A DNA stretch of 64,000 bases, taken from contig OX365954.1 of the NCBI GenBank assembly GCA_947247005.1, forward strand, positions 6,526,001-6,590,000, given 5' to 3'. Source of the DNA: Spisula solida. Taxonomy: Eukaryota > Mollusca > Bivalvia > Venerida > Mactridae. Below the pieces are notes generated by a model. The model ran no database searches. It was not told the DNA's origin and worked only from the letters and a program-made list of their open reading frames with translations. The position numbers and the translations under genes are program-made. Positions 36,001-47,434 of this stretch are shown here, piece after piece; the first letter of the stretch is position 1, and each line of letters starts with the position of its first letter.

Positions 36001-39000
36001 TAGTCTGGGATGCATGTGTTCCCATGACAGCAAAATTCCCGAATTTTGGCATTTAGGTCGTAAACAACGGAAGGCCGAAATGGCCATCCCGGTCAGTCTG
36101 CATTAGAACGCAATGGTAGCGGTAAGGATGTGGGATTTATTAACTTCAGGGTAATTATCGTAATGCCTTGTAAAATATTGCTGTATCTTTTGTTGAAATA
36201 TATTAGAATCGGACCGTTGACTCTCCAGATTTAATTGAATCAACTATATGTGTATCGGTACGAAGGACCTACTATACATAAACTATCCCGATCACAGGAT
36301 TTTAAACCTAAAATCTGTTGTTTTACATGTTTTTAAATTAGCAGCAACGTTCTGGATAGTTTCGCGAATTTCCTATATTATTTAGTATAGCCAAGTGTTG
36401 ACCATTCACTTAAATTTCAGGTAATCGAACATTTCCGACTTGGAGAGGTATTTAATGAAGTGACATGTAAACTTTCATATTACTTGCGGGATTTTACACT
36501 GACGTGGTCTGTGCTGACACTTACAATTATCAGTATTGAAAGGTAAGTGTGTACAACCAAATTGTAGCTCCACCTTAATATGTGCATTTATTTATGTTTC
36601 TGAGTAAAAGCTATCTTTCTTTGTAGATCTAGTTTTCATTCTTTTTCGCAAAAAGGGTTTTGCAACGTAGGCTACTCCTTTTTAATAAAGGCTTAATATT
36701 TATTTCCGTATATCGGTCGGTTCGTAATCATGTTTTGCACAATAACTGAAATAGCCATTGGCTTTTCATGTCCATTTATTAAATACGAACTAAAAGTCGC
36801 TTAGGCGGAAATCATTTCCCATGATAAATACTATTTATATTTAAGGAAGGCACCATTTTTGGTGTTTTAGATGTGATGGTATTATTTGTATAATTATACC
36901 TTCATAGAATGTGGGTTACTTCATGTACACTAACATTCGTCAGTCAACAGTGTCCAATGCCTAAGAAACGAAGACACAGAACATCGATATAAGTAATACA
37001 ATTTGAACCATGAATCCGTTGCACTACATCTACATTACATTAATTTTAACACAACACATAACAATTTGCCATGGCACAAACTTATTTCACGTTCTGATCT
37101 CATTTTCTTCGAAGTATGATTTTGCCGGACACATTGATCACTGACAGAGGCTGAGTCCTGGATGACTTTTTCATAGACTAAATAATTTAACTGGTTTAAA
37201 TAAAACTTTCAACTCCTAATGAGCTTGATTGGATATTTAGTGTATATATATAAATACCTAATTATATTGTTTTCGTTCAGGTATTGTGGCATATGTCGCC
37301 CGACGGATGTATTGTATCGTTGTACGTTACGACTTGCTCGGCGTGTTATCATTGGTACTGTCGTGTTGTCACTCTGGTTGGCGTTACCTTCACCGTTTGT
37401 TGTGGTAAGCTTTAAATCTCACCATACTGTGTACTGGTTGGTTGGCTTTACCTTCACCGATTGTTGTGGTAAGCAATACTGTGAGCTGATTGGTTGGCTT
37501 TACCTTCACCGTTTGTTGAGATAAGCAATACTGTGAGCTGATTGGTTGGCTTTACCTTCACCGTTTGTTGAGATAAGCAATACTGTGAGCTGATTGGTTG
37601 GCTTTACATTCACCGTTTGTTGTGGTAAGCTTTAAATCTCACAATACTATGTGTTCAACATCGCTCCAATGCCCCTGTTACCGAAAGTCCTTTGATGCCA
37701 CCCGACCGTGTCCGACTTGTTCTCAAGTTTCAAGATAGAAACATGACAGTTTCTCGTTTTCCGGTCTCTTTCCGGAAATGTCAAACTCCTGTCTATCAAA
37801 CTTGAATGTTGTCTATAGCCTCTCTCCTATATATAAATACGTGTGTATACAAGTTTAAAGCCTATTTTGAATAATTAAATTAAGCACAAAATAGACATGA
37901 CACTGAGTTCGTTAAATTAAAAATGTCCCATGTACAAACAACATTATAATGTTAAATGTATTGTAGAAGATGTATCAACCACCAGGCAGATATTACATGG
38001 AATGTTTACAACAAACAGATGAGGAAGAATAGCTCATTCTGTATTTCATCTATACATTATATTGTAGAAGCTGTATCAACCACCAGGTAGATATTACACG
38101 GAATGTTTACAACAAACAGAGGAGGAAGATTATCTCATCCTGTATTTCATCTTTTACCAGACTGTACTGTTCACAGTGCCATGTGGTATCATGTTATACG
38201 CGTATGTTCGTACTTGTCGTGTCCTCTGGCGTCTGAACTCACAGGGCGTCATCCAACTTCAAGTAGAAGCAGACAGGTAAATACTCGTACAAGTACAACA
38301 AACTACTCTTATACAGGTATATGGAACCTATGCTTTTTAGATATCTACACAAGCTACATTAATATTTTTGTATACTTGAACGTGAATAAAGTTCCATCTC
38401 TTATAAATAAACACAAAAACACTGTCGACTCATAAGTTCCAATGGTAGGCCAATCGATAGGCTATGAAAGAAGCCAGTGGCCCTTATTTCAAATGCTGAG
38501 CACCATGCGGATAAAATTAAAATAAATTATGTTGAATTGACATTTCGTATTTATGCATTATGGTGATATAATAAATAGGGTCTACATTTATCTTGCCTTG
38601 CACATTTCAGACCAACTTCGGAGGACGATGACAAGACAGATTTGTATGAACATGACAGCATTCAGTCCCGTAAAAGGGTAATCTAAGTTTTCATTTGTGC
38701 AAAAATGTGTTTTTTAAATTTGTAATATCAAATTGCACCAAAAGTAACTTTGTACCAGAAAGGTGTATACAAGTATTAGATCTATTTAATTTCGCAGTAC
38801 TTAAAACCCACAGTTCCAAAGATAAGTTTACCATGATCGTATTCATTGTTAGGCCTACATATTGTATATTTGAATACATCTGTATTAGTCCAGTCATTCT
38901 ACAGTAAAAATAGGCTTAACCTCAAACAAATTGCAAAAGAAATAAATTTGACTGTTTTGGCATCAGAAAACATTGACAAATAACATATCAAAAGTCTAGA

Positions 39001-42000
39001 AAAATCAAGGGTGGGGAAGTTGCCGAAAAATTAACATATCTAAGGTCACTATTGGAAACACTAAAGCTGCTTTTATGACAGTGTTTATTTTCATTTTCAT
39101 GTAACCTAAGTGCACATATCCATAAAGTACATAGTAAAGTAATTGGAATATGAACATTATTATAAACAGATGAAAATAACGTGGCAAAGATAACAAATAA
39201 AACCATTTTTGATTTAATATAGATGCTTAAAAACCAGTACAAGTGGGTGGGGTAATGGAGTAAACAAGTTCCGGTGTAACCTTTAGATCAACAAGGTATA
39301 CTGTCTACCGAAATGAATTGTTATATGTGAAAGTTCTGAATCTGCAAGCATAAATTGCAAAAATGATGGCGTTCTGTGAAATTCAAGATGGCGTCCAAGA
39401 TGGCCGTCTTCTTCAGCATTACCAGTTAAAATAAAAATAGATACATGAAAATAGCAGGAATATATGTCAAAATTCATTGAAATTAATGTCCTTAAAGGAT
39501 GTATATGTATTAAAGAAACCACAAACGTATGTTAAACACATATTTTAGATACACTATTAATGGTGAAAATCTTCATGAAAATGTCAGTCAATGTTATTTG
39601 CAGGTAAAACATACGTAAAACAGGTACAGAGGCAATTTCACCTTTCAAATCTCTTATGTCTTTGGTTTTGATTTATAATGTTGATTAATACATATCTAAA
39701 ATACACTTTTATGAATAAATGGTATAATATTTTCAATAAAAATTACCACTTTAATTGGAACATAGTGCATCCATACAGTCTGACATGTAATAAGTGGTTT
39801 TATTACCCCACCCACCAATTTCACAAAATGAAAGTGTAATCGAGTATTTGGGAAGTTTCACAAACTAATTTCGTCGTGCATAATGTTTATTAAATCATAA
39901 ATGTAAATTGGTACACATACACAATTTGTCATTTTTATGCCGGAGATCACTCCAAGAAATCCAAGATGGCGTTCAATATGGACGTCGTGGTATAAGAAAA
40001 GTCATTAATTTGGCTATATAGATGATACAGGTATATTACTTACAACTTTGGTTCGTAAATTAGTATCGGTTCTTGGCAACTCGGTGTGTTCTATCAAATA
40101 TGTCTGTGAATCACTGGTTGTAAATAGTATCTCTACTTCATTAGCCTTGGCTATAGTGCGGTATGTATGAATCCGAGATCAAACTAGCAAGTCAATACCA
40201 TGCCATGTATTATGTCCACCAATATTGCTAAGTGTGTGACTGTGTGGTGTCGTAAGAATGAATTGACAGGAACTGTTGGAATACATGTTCCATGAGATAA
40301 AGCAACACATACATCACCATCTGTATTTCAGAAAGTATGTGACACCAAAGAATTTAAAATAACTTAAACCACATACATATACTAATGTATTCGAAGGAAT
40401 TTCGAGACAAATGTTGATAAAGTTGTACACTAAACCAAGCTGTAATTAAAGGTACACCAATTGTCCTATAGAAAATTTCTTTATCCGACATAAATCTCCT
40501 GCTTTTCAACACTACCGGATTCTGTGTATTGTCAAATTGACGAAAACCATTTTTCTAAGTGTGTAATTATGTTAAGAACAAACAGTAACATTTTAGAATT
40601 TAAAATGCGTGTTTAGCATCTTGCCGAGTCAGCCAAGACTTATGGGTGCTTTTCCAGGCCAGAAGATCATGTTGGACTGGTAATTAATACCTTCTATAGC
40701 AAGTGAATCACTAGTATACACACAATCGCACACCTATCACGAACATCATCAGTGTTTTGTTCTTTCAAAATAGAATATTGAAAGTCAAAGTGTACATACA
40801 TACAAGCCCGGAAGTATATTTATGTCTGTAACTCAATTACTTGATACTAGGGTAAGTTTAATTAGGTTTAATTATAAGAAATGTTTTAATTCAAAAAGTC
40901 TTGACACACTTACACATTTCAATTTGTATAATGTCAAAAATTAATGCAAATATCGAAATGGAGATTGCGTTTGAATGTCAAATGATGTACGAACAACTAT
41001 AGGATTTGAAGGTAGATATATGATACACTGGTTCATGTCTGAGATTGAACCAAAGTGCCAGGCCCAACCGTAGAGCTTGTCAGGAAATGTTATTATTAAC
41101 AGTCATATTTTATTTTTCTAACCTCAATGTTCTCCTTTATATGTCTTGCAAACTATGTTAAATAAACGCTGGCTGGTAATCATAGAACATATCGCACATT
41201 CATTGCATGTACAGGACTGGGTATACCCATTGTATGTACATGACTGGGTATGCGATCAGATCGATACGAAACCTGTACTTGGTCGGTGGTCCATTTGGCT
41301 CTGTTATGGACATTGTTGTGTGTGTTGTTGCCTTTTAGGCACAGTTTGCGAGATGTTAGATGTGCTTTCCATGCTAACCAGAATTGGTTCAGGATTACAT
41401 AGCTCGATGTTACGCTTACCTTTCGCCAGCATACTAGTATCATAAATACAAGGCTCAATACTAGATCGCCTGTGTTTATACTTGTTGGAATACTTGTTAA
41501 CATCTAGGAGTTCAATGCCCGACCTTAGACCTGCGTTCAATGCTTGCTGGAATGTGTCAATAGTAGGTACACGCTCGACATTAGATCTATACGCAATGCT
41601 GACTGGAGAAGGTTCAGTTAGACATTCTTACTAGTGTATGTTCACAGTGCAACACTCGACCTTAGATCTGCATTGAATGCTGCAGGAGTAGGTCCATTTA
41701 AACAGGAGTTCAATTTTTACTAGAGTATGTTCACAGTACAATGTTCGATATTAAACATACAGGACAAGGTTCGGTTAGACTTACGTTCAATGCTTACAAG
41801 AGAAGGTCAAGAGTGCAGGGACCGATCTTAGACCAAATTGAAATATTGGATTAGGTCCAGTTATACTATACGTTCTATGCTTGCTGGAGTAGGTTTAAGT
41901 AGACCTACATTAAATGCTTGCTGGGGTTTGTCCAGAGTACTGGACTCCTAATACATGCTTGCTGGAATATAAATGTAGGGCCAGTTCAGACCTACGTTCA

Positions 42001-45000
42001 AGACTTGCTAAAATGGGTCCATTTAAACCATCGTTCAATGCTATCTATAGTATGTCCACAGTGCAACAATCGACCTAAGACCTGCGTTCAATGCTGGCTA
42101 GAGTTGGTCTACAGTGCAAGGCCAGATCTAAAACTTAAGTTCAATGCATACTTGTAAGATTAGGTTAAGTTAGACCTATGTTTTGAGTTTGTTGGAATAG
42201 GCCCAGAGTACTTGCAGCCCTAAATCTAGACCTGTGTACAAAGCAAGGTTAACGTAAGTATGTAGATTCTACATGTGTATAATATATCACTAATTTAATT
42301 CGTCAAAGACACAAACAATATCAATAGAAACATACACAAACTGCATTGTACCCGTAAGGGCGATTAAGACAATGTCCAAAATGCGCTTCCGTAGAGAGGA
42401 ATTTTATGCATAATCTCAACGTCAAAATAACGCCGATTTATTTTCTTAAAACATCGTAAAATATTTGACTTTTGTATATACCAAGATTATTACTGTTAAT
42501 CAACTGAAATGGTTTTTGTGTACGTGTTATTTGATATTTAAATAACATATTCACGGAAATATGACGAGATTATGCCATCGTAATACACAGTTCATCGCAC
42601 GCGCTAAGTTGATATGACGTCACTATGGTGAGTTATATTTGCCACGTCGTAGTTCGAAAAATTGAACAAGTTTTAAGGTTAATCTTTCCCCACCTTAGAT
42701 TTTTCTAGACTTTTTATATGATTATAAGCATACATTTATCTACATTATTATCGAAAAAAATATTCTTTTGCAATTACATGTAGTTTGAGGTAAAATCGTA
42801 GAATGACTGGACTATGATATAGGCCTACATGCATTTCGTGTTAGATATTGTTTTATATTACAGGTATTAATTGTTCTTATGATCGTGGTGACAACCTTTG
42901 TGGTATGTTGGGCTCCACCTCAACTGATACAACTACTCTGTGGCCTCTATGTTATCAAGAACAGTCAAGCGAGAGTTAGACTGGCGTTCGATACAATGAC
43001 GTACTTGAGCTGTGCCATCAATCCTTTCTTGTTTATTGCTATGTCACCGTACGTGTCTAGTTATAATATATTTATATGTCATGTACAGGCCTTACATAGG
43101 CCGCAGTCTAGCTCAGTTCAGGCAGTTGTTCACTTGTGTACAAGTAAGGTTTGACTCTTGTGTTGGACATATTATATTTCTATCACATTGGCTTCGGTCA
43201 TGTTCTCTTTAAGAAAAGTGGATAAGAAAACACAGAGGTATGTTGGTCTCAACCTGAGGGTGCACCAAAATTGGAGCTCTTGCACTTTATATAAACTCAT
43301 TTACGTTGGCCATCTTGATGTACACGTAACAAAGGTGTCTCAAATAGGGTTTACAAGGTTTCAGTGAATAAGGGGTAAGACTTTCATTGGCAAATTTTAT
43401 ACCATTTGTATATACCTCATTCATAATCATTTGGTTTGAAACTCATAAGTTCTGAAGTTTTGGGGATTTGTGGAATAGTCATGCAGTTTTTTCTGGACAG
43501 TCGTTTAGACCGTGAAACCCTGAAGACATATATACTGCTTTCTCGTGGAGTCGACCCCCTATATAAAAACCTTGCATGTACACTTTGAAACGTTTGCTCT
43601 ATAATTATTTTTTTATTTTAATACTGACTTAGAAATTACTGAGCTATGGTAAAATTGAACATTTGTGCCATAGAAAATATTTTATCATAAAATATTTAGT
43701 GTAAAGCAAGTACCAGTCAAGAGCCTTCGTCATTCGGAAACTTTGTCATTGACCCGATCCCTCTGATTGGTTAGTCTATAATTAACCCAAAGACTTTTTA
43801 TATAAACACAGTTGTAACATAACGTGTGTTTGTCATAGCTGCTATTTACAGACTTTAATAAATGTGGACGAGTATGTTGACGAAAATATGGACAAAAACA
43901 AAAACGCATGGTAACAAGTTTAGGTGTTACTCTCACCAAAAACGATTTTTCAAGGTAGGTTTTGTAAACCAGTCAACAAAAAGTGTTTAGCCTACATGAT
44001 TGTCCCTTTATGCACATTTTTTGCTGCAGGGATATGAACCATTGCGACACAAGTCATGCATATATTCGACCAAAATAATTATGGCTCGGGTAGATGAGAA
44101 GGATCAGGTCAATGATAATCAAGTATAATATCACATTTATTATGGTGAAATGCCATGCATGCTCCATTTACTCTACCATTATGTCAGTTTGTGGAGATCT
44201 TCTTGGAGAGTTCAGGCCTAACATTATCCTGGTATATCTTGATAGACTTAGTACCAGTTCCTGAGAATTTGTCCGAATACGGAGTAGAGGGGTTCCGGGT
44301 TGGAGGGGTAAAATTACAATAAAACATGAAGGACAAAATTTGGGACCAACTGATTTGTCTGAATTAGAGGGGTTTCTGGATAAGGGGGGGGGGGGGGTCC
44401 AGATTAGAGGGGTTTTACTGTATAGGGTACTGTAGTCCAAAAACAATCTGCATTCGGAAGTAGCCACTAAGTAGGAAGGTTATTTATGAATAGAAGAAAG
44501 AGCCGCGGAACAGATCCTTGTGGCACGCCGCTAACGACTGTTAGGCCTATATCATGAGAGGTTGTCCCTTCGACTGTGACCTTCTGTGTCCTGCCCAATG
44601 ATCCGTGAAAATGTCATAGACACCATATGCATACACATTCCCTGTGATGCCACAGTGATCTATTTTTCGTAGTAGATGTAGACCAGTTTGTGGGGCCCTG
44701 TCAAATGAGAAGTCCATCTAGAATAACAAGATCCATTGCTTCGTTCTGGTCGAGAGAGGATGTCAGAAAAATAGTTGTTAAAACCTTTGATATTCGATGG
44801 GGATTAATGTTTGTTAATTCTGTGGTTAAACTTAATCATTACATTAAAACATACATCCCTGTGATTAAATGGTTTCCGAATGACCAGACAATAATATTTT
44901 TCTTCCACATTTTTTAATTCCGCAAACATTGAAAGCACAAAATTGCCATTTTACCAAAATCTAACCAATAGCCCTGTCTACAAAGTGTTATAGAATAGAT

Positions 45001-45183
45001 CTACGTCACGCCGGCAATCAATGATTTTGCAGTACATGTAAATCTAACTTGATTTCTATATTATACAGGAAGATGTACCAACAAGTGATTGCTTACCTCC
45101 GGAGGTTCAAAGGTCGTGGTTCAGCCAGCCTGAACACAGAGGAAGCGGTCTACAAGGAGAGGGGATCAGCAAAAGACTTGTAG
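32832..45183 (+). CDS. Class A (rhodopsin-like) GPCR, peptide-receptor type, complete 403 aa over 8 exons
   Basis: Exons 32832-33099, 33955-34076, 36421-36542, 37281-37404, 38068-38276, 38611-38677, 42864-43048 and 45069-45183 join with consistent phases (1,0,2,0,2,0,2) and GT-AG sites. TM1 carries GN (90-91); TM2 SDLLVLCVCMP; C146 starts TM3, which ends SIER (170-171, ER in place of DRY); TM4 has W203 and PSP; C225 in ECL2 can pair with C146; TM5 is about 234-262; ICL3 is short and acidic (TSEDDDKTDLYEHD); TM6 has CWAPPQ (319-324); TM7 has SCAINPFLF (NPxxF). The class is certain. The subfamily is not: it looks like a neuropeptide receptor and the ligand is unknown. The N-terminus has Cys 13, 38, 40 and 44. 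The upstream open frame contains NDS and NTT sequons, so an extra 5' exon is possible. Confidence 0.9.
33955..34076 (+). CDS. GPCR exon 2 (TM1 end to TM2)
   Basis: Acceptor TTATCATTGCAG. Completes Gly of the GN motif, then encodes VLTIVILSKWMNQAG, the intracellular loop 1 and TM2 (ALCCSDLLVLCVCMPIK). Donor AAG|GTAGGT. Its last 25 bases resemble the minisatellite unit that begins right after it. Confidence 0.88.
34085..35440 (+). repeat. 31-bp minisatellite in GPCR intron 2
   Basis: About 40 units of CATGTGTCTGTGTGTATGACC plus ATCATGACGG (31 bp), with variants AAAATGATGG and an 11-12 bp longer form (CACCATGACGG insertion). It begins within 10 bp of the exon 2 donor. Minus-strand open frames of repeated HTDTCRHDG are by-products of the period. 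Confidence 0.97.
35530..36410. other. rest of GPCR intron 2, including a GC-richer block
   Basis: Bases about 35750-36130 are less AT-rich than their surroundings and open in several frames (74-99 codons), which suggests an old mobile-element insertion. I recognise no protein motif in any frame. The rest is featureless. Confidence 0.35.
36421..36542 (+). CDS. GPCR exon 3 (ECL1 to TM3, SIER motif)
   Basis: Acceptor CACTTAAATTTCAG; 40 codons plus 2 bases. Encodes EVTCKLSYYLRDF (conserved Cys before TM3) and SVLTLTIISIE; the Arg is completed by exon 4. Confidence 0.9.
37281..37404 (+). CDS. GPCR exon 4 (ICL2 to TM4)
   Basis: Acceptor TTTTCGTTCAG. Encodes YCGICRPTDVLYR and TM4 (VIIGTVVLSLWLALPSPFVV). 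Donor GTG|GTAAGC. The last 30 bases with the donor are repeated in tandem in the following intron. Confidence 0.9.
37405..37640 (+). repeat. tandem repeats of the exon 4 end plus splice donor, in GPCR intron 4
   Basis: Four further copies of TGGTTGGCTTTACCTTCACC plus GTTTGTTGTGGTAAGC follow the true exon 4 end. The second and last keep an intact GTG|GTAAGC donor (exon-equivalent ends at 37468 and 37624); the two middle ones read GAGATAAGC. The middle period is 52 bp. Using either extra donor would shift the frame (64 and 220 bp). Confidence 0.88.
37960..38060 (+). pseudogene. broken duplicate of GPCR exon 5 5' end with acceptor
   Basis: A 101-bp tandem copy of the exon 5 acceptor and first 80 bases. 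It keeps TTGTAG|AAG and reads KMYQPPGRYYMECLQQTDEE before a TAG stop created by GAAGAATAG. If the upstream acceptor were used the message would carry a premature stop. Confidence 0.85.
38068..38276 (+). CDS. GPCR exon 5 (ECL2 to TM5)
   Basis: Acceptor TACATTATATTGTAG. Encodes YYTECLQQTEEED (ECL2 Cys) and TM5 (YLILYFIFYQTVLFTVPCG). 69 codons plus 2 bases, donor ACAG|GTAAAT. A broken copy of its 5' part and acceptor lies 101 bp upstream. Confidence 0.9.
38611..38677 (+). CDS. GPCR exon 6 (ICL3)
   Basis: 67 bp, acceptor CACATTTCAG, donor AGG|GTAATC. Encodes PTSEDDDKTDLYEHDSIQSR then KR, a short acidic third intracellular loop ending in the basic SRKR expected before TM6. Both flanking phases fit. 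Confidence 0.8.
38990..40030. repeat. interspersed repeat with AAGATGGCG clusters, copy 1
   Basis: Shares several blocks in order with 60970-62210: GCATAAATTGC..A, GGCGTTC.G.GAAAT.CAAGATGGCGTCCA, TACCCCACCCACCAATTT, and AAGATGGCGTnCAA. Outward-facing GTGGGTGGGGTAA (39243) and TTACCCCACCCACC (39803) form an inverted pair. Noncoding. Confidence 0.65.
41500..42240 (+). repeat. degenerate ~60-bp repeat in GPCR intron 6
   Basis: Loose repeats of GACCTACGTTCAATGCTTGC and TGGAGTAGGTCCAGAGTAC, with variable spacing. Old minisatellite by its divergence. Noncoding. Confidence 0.6.
42864..43048 (+). CDS. GPCR exon 7 (TM6 and TM7)
   Basis: Acceptor TTATATTACAG. Encodes TM6 with FVVCWAPPQ and TM7 with YLSCAINPFLFIAMS. 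Ends TCACC|GTACGT in phase 2; the G of exon 8 completes Pro. Confidence 0.92.
44384..44460. repeat. pogo/Tigger-like MITE end beside a 14-G run
   Basis: On the minus strand TA precedes CAGTAAAACCCCTCTAATC, a terminus typical of pogo/Tigger-type elements, followed inside by a run of 14 G on the plus strand (44384-44397). The other terminus was not found. The G-run may be assembly- and replication-difficult. Confidence 0.5.
44462..44750 (-). pseudogene. non-LTR retrotransposon RT fragment
   Basis: The minus strand in broken frames reads LDFSFDRAPQ, HLLRKIDHCGITGNVY, GRTQKVTVEGTTSHDIGL, then SGVPQGSV and RLFLLFINNLP. This is the F-D motif through the palm of a CR1/Jockey-like RT. It is short, frameshifted and lies in GPCR intron 7, on the opposite strand. 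Confidence 0.68.
45069..45183 (+). CDS. GPCR exon 8 (C-terminal tail, stop)
   Basis: Acceptor TATATTATACAG. Encodes KMYQQVIAYLRRFKGRG, a helix-8-like basic stretch, then a Ser/Glu-rich end and TAG. The phase fits exon 7. Confidence 0.88.
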
Positions 45184-45465
45184 ACAGTGTCACACGTCAT
45201 GGTGAACTGATTGATTCTAGAGAGATGTGACCAGTGGTCACTTATGATAATACCGATTTGGGAAATGGTATTTTATCTTGCTCCAAATAACAAACTGTCA
45301 TGTGTTTTAAAATCACTATGTATAAGTGTAACGTTTCATCAAAGTGAACAATTTTCTTGCATTTTAGTAGATCTATAATTTACAAGACAAAACGTTATAA
45401 TTCGTGTATTTATTCATTCTGTAACATTTTTGTAATAGAATAAATAAAGAATTTTTTTTTGTTTC
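45184..45465 (+). promoter_or_regulatory. GPCR 3' UTR with overlapping poly(A) signals
   Basis: Two overlapping AATAAA hexamers at 45439-45444 and 45443-45448, followed by a T-run and TTGTTTCC, the expected cleavage context. This gives a 3' UTR of about 280 bases. Confidence 0.7.
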
Positions 45466-45667
45466 CAATTATCTTACTGTGTCCAGTTTTGTTAATAATA
45501 AGACGAGTGTCCTTATAACTGAAAACACCCAACTAGGACTGTTAAAAATATAATACAATATAAAAATAATATTACCTTACTTCATTTTTACTTAACCTTT
45601 TATCAACATAAAAACGCATGAATTAGGCGTCGGTGACATTTTCATTGACAAAACATCCATTAATGTT

Positions 45668-45729
45668 GTCGCGGCCGTGTTCCATTGGCTAGCGCGCTTT
45701 GATCTGGGCTCGATTCCCGTTCGCGGCAC
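45668..45729 (+). repeat. tRNA-like SINE head
   Basis: GTCGCGGCCGTG ... TTGGCTAGCGCG (A-box-like) ... GGGCTCGATTCCC (B box) ... TTCGCGGCA. It has tRNA-like spacing and a partial acceptor stem but is too short and mispaired for a functional tRNA. Probably a SINE head or a tRNA pseudogene. Confidence 0.5.
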
Positions 45730-45927
45730 ATGACGATTCCACGAACATTTTACCATAATGATAATTTTCTTCTAAATGTGGAGAAATTGTCGGTTCCTTT
45801 TGGAAGGATACGTTATAATGTTATTAATATTTGTAAGAATACCACAGAGTATAATTCTATTTAGTGATCATTCAAATTTTGTGTAAATTATCTTGAGATT
45901 TAAAAAAATCTAGATCTACGTATGCAG

Positions 45928-47066
45928 GTGTAGGGGAGACCGGGGATAGTTGATACACGGGGCAAGTTGTTACAGTACTGATATCATAATAATAAAGTCA
46001 CCGACGGCATCTCTTTCTCGGTGGTCCGTTTCAAATTGACAATTGCCACTTTTTGCGCTACTTTTGGATAGTTAACTCCTAAAAGTATTGTTTTTAGATG
46101 AATAAGTACGATTTTGAGCCAAAAAAGTAAATTTTTGAAATTCTGTATTTTTATTGCCTCATTTTCGCGCATTCAATTTATTTCGTTATTTATAGAGCCC
46201 TTGTTACTCAAAATGAAAGCGTGCACTTATATATGCGATCAAAACTGTTGAATCAGTTTTTCTGAGTTCCCTACCTTGCAAATTAACCCGTCTGGTAGGG
46301 TTGGGGCAAGTTGTTACACTAGCCACGAGACGAGTTGTTACATTGGTGAAATATGTTTTTCGTCAACCTTACCTGTTTCACATGTACTATGTATTAACTT
46401 TGGTTGCGAGGGATCTTAAGTGAACTTATTTAATGTTTCACAGGCGTGTAAGATTGACATTCTAAAAGAGCTCAATATACTATACATGCATACATATTAT
46501 TTGAGTGAATCAGTAAATATCTCGCCAAAAATCTATATTATCACATAGAATTTAAATTACAATGATCTTCCATGTAAGAACAAATGGCTAATCAATGTTC
46601 CACAACACGTGTGATAAAAAATGCGTGACGTCACCAGCTTTTTGGCGCGAAAACGTAACGTCGTCTGCTTAAATTCGTTATTTCTGACGTTGTTTCGACT
46701 CGGTTACTACGGTAATGTGATAAACAAAATCCACCAATCGTTGTCTTTAGGATAAGAGAGTAGAGTACAAAATATTAATATTTTAATAAAAACTGAACTT
46801 CACCATTGATATTACTCGTAACAACTTGCCCCAGGCAATGTAACGACTTGCCCCAATAGCGGGGTAAGTTGTTACATTTTATCAATGCCGTACAAATCCC
46901 TATTCTAATAGATATATTCGGGATTTTAGACATTATCCTACATTGTTGTAACCAGAAAAGATCAAACATTCACGTGGTACTTTTTTGAACGTATTATTCA
47001 AATTAATAAATGCAGTATTCCCAAATGTGTGTAAAGTGTAACAACTATCCCCGGTCTCCCCTACAC
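45928..47066. mobile_element. 1.14-kb TIR element with GGGGCAAGTTGTTAC sites
   Basis: 31-bp inverted termini (45928-45958 and 47036-47066; outer GTGTAGGGGAGACCGGGG) with one mismatch. Sites of the form GGGG-N6-GTTAC: plus 45959, 46303 and 46861, a degenerate plus copy at 46327, minus 46818 and 46840, and one within each TIR (45942 with GATAC, 47038 minus). No transposase frame and no clear target duplication. Non-autonomous. Confidence 0.75.
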
Positions 47067-47434
47067 ATTAAGGACATGTCATAGTTTTTTTCCTACAGAG
47101 ATCTTTTTTATTTCCACTTTTCAGTGTAAAAATAATCACTGTCTATTCTTTATTATTATTTGCTTTCAATGGATTATGGACATTTTTCAGTGAAAATAAC
47201 AGTGAAATTACCACTTTGTTATTTTCACTGTTTTAGAAGCTGGTTCCAGTATCATGCAGAAAAAGAAACGTAACGTCAACGGCGCCGGGCTTTAAAATAT
47301 GCGTTACGTCATCATGACGTCATAATTCTCACGTCGTGACGTTCTAATTTCGACATTATTTTTCCAATTAAGCCAATTACGGAACACGTTTAAGAGGAAT
47401 TGAGGCATATAATAAACAGAAAATTTGTTGATTT

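Larger units (their letters stand above)
38678..42863 (+). other. GPCR intron 6 (4.2 kb)
   Basis: Contains the repeat related to 61 kb (about 38990-40030) and the degenerate repeat at 41500-42240. No other coding block, RNA or clear element was seen. A CRE palindrome TGACGTCA lies at 42615-42622. Confidence 0.5.

Noticed and set aside
35753..36106. Several overlapping frames of 74-99 codons in GPCR intron 2
   Set aside because: Open on both strands because the block is less AT-rich; no recognisable motif. Noted only as a possible old insertion.
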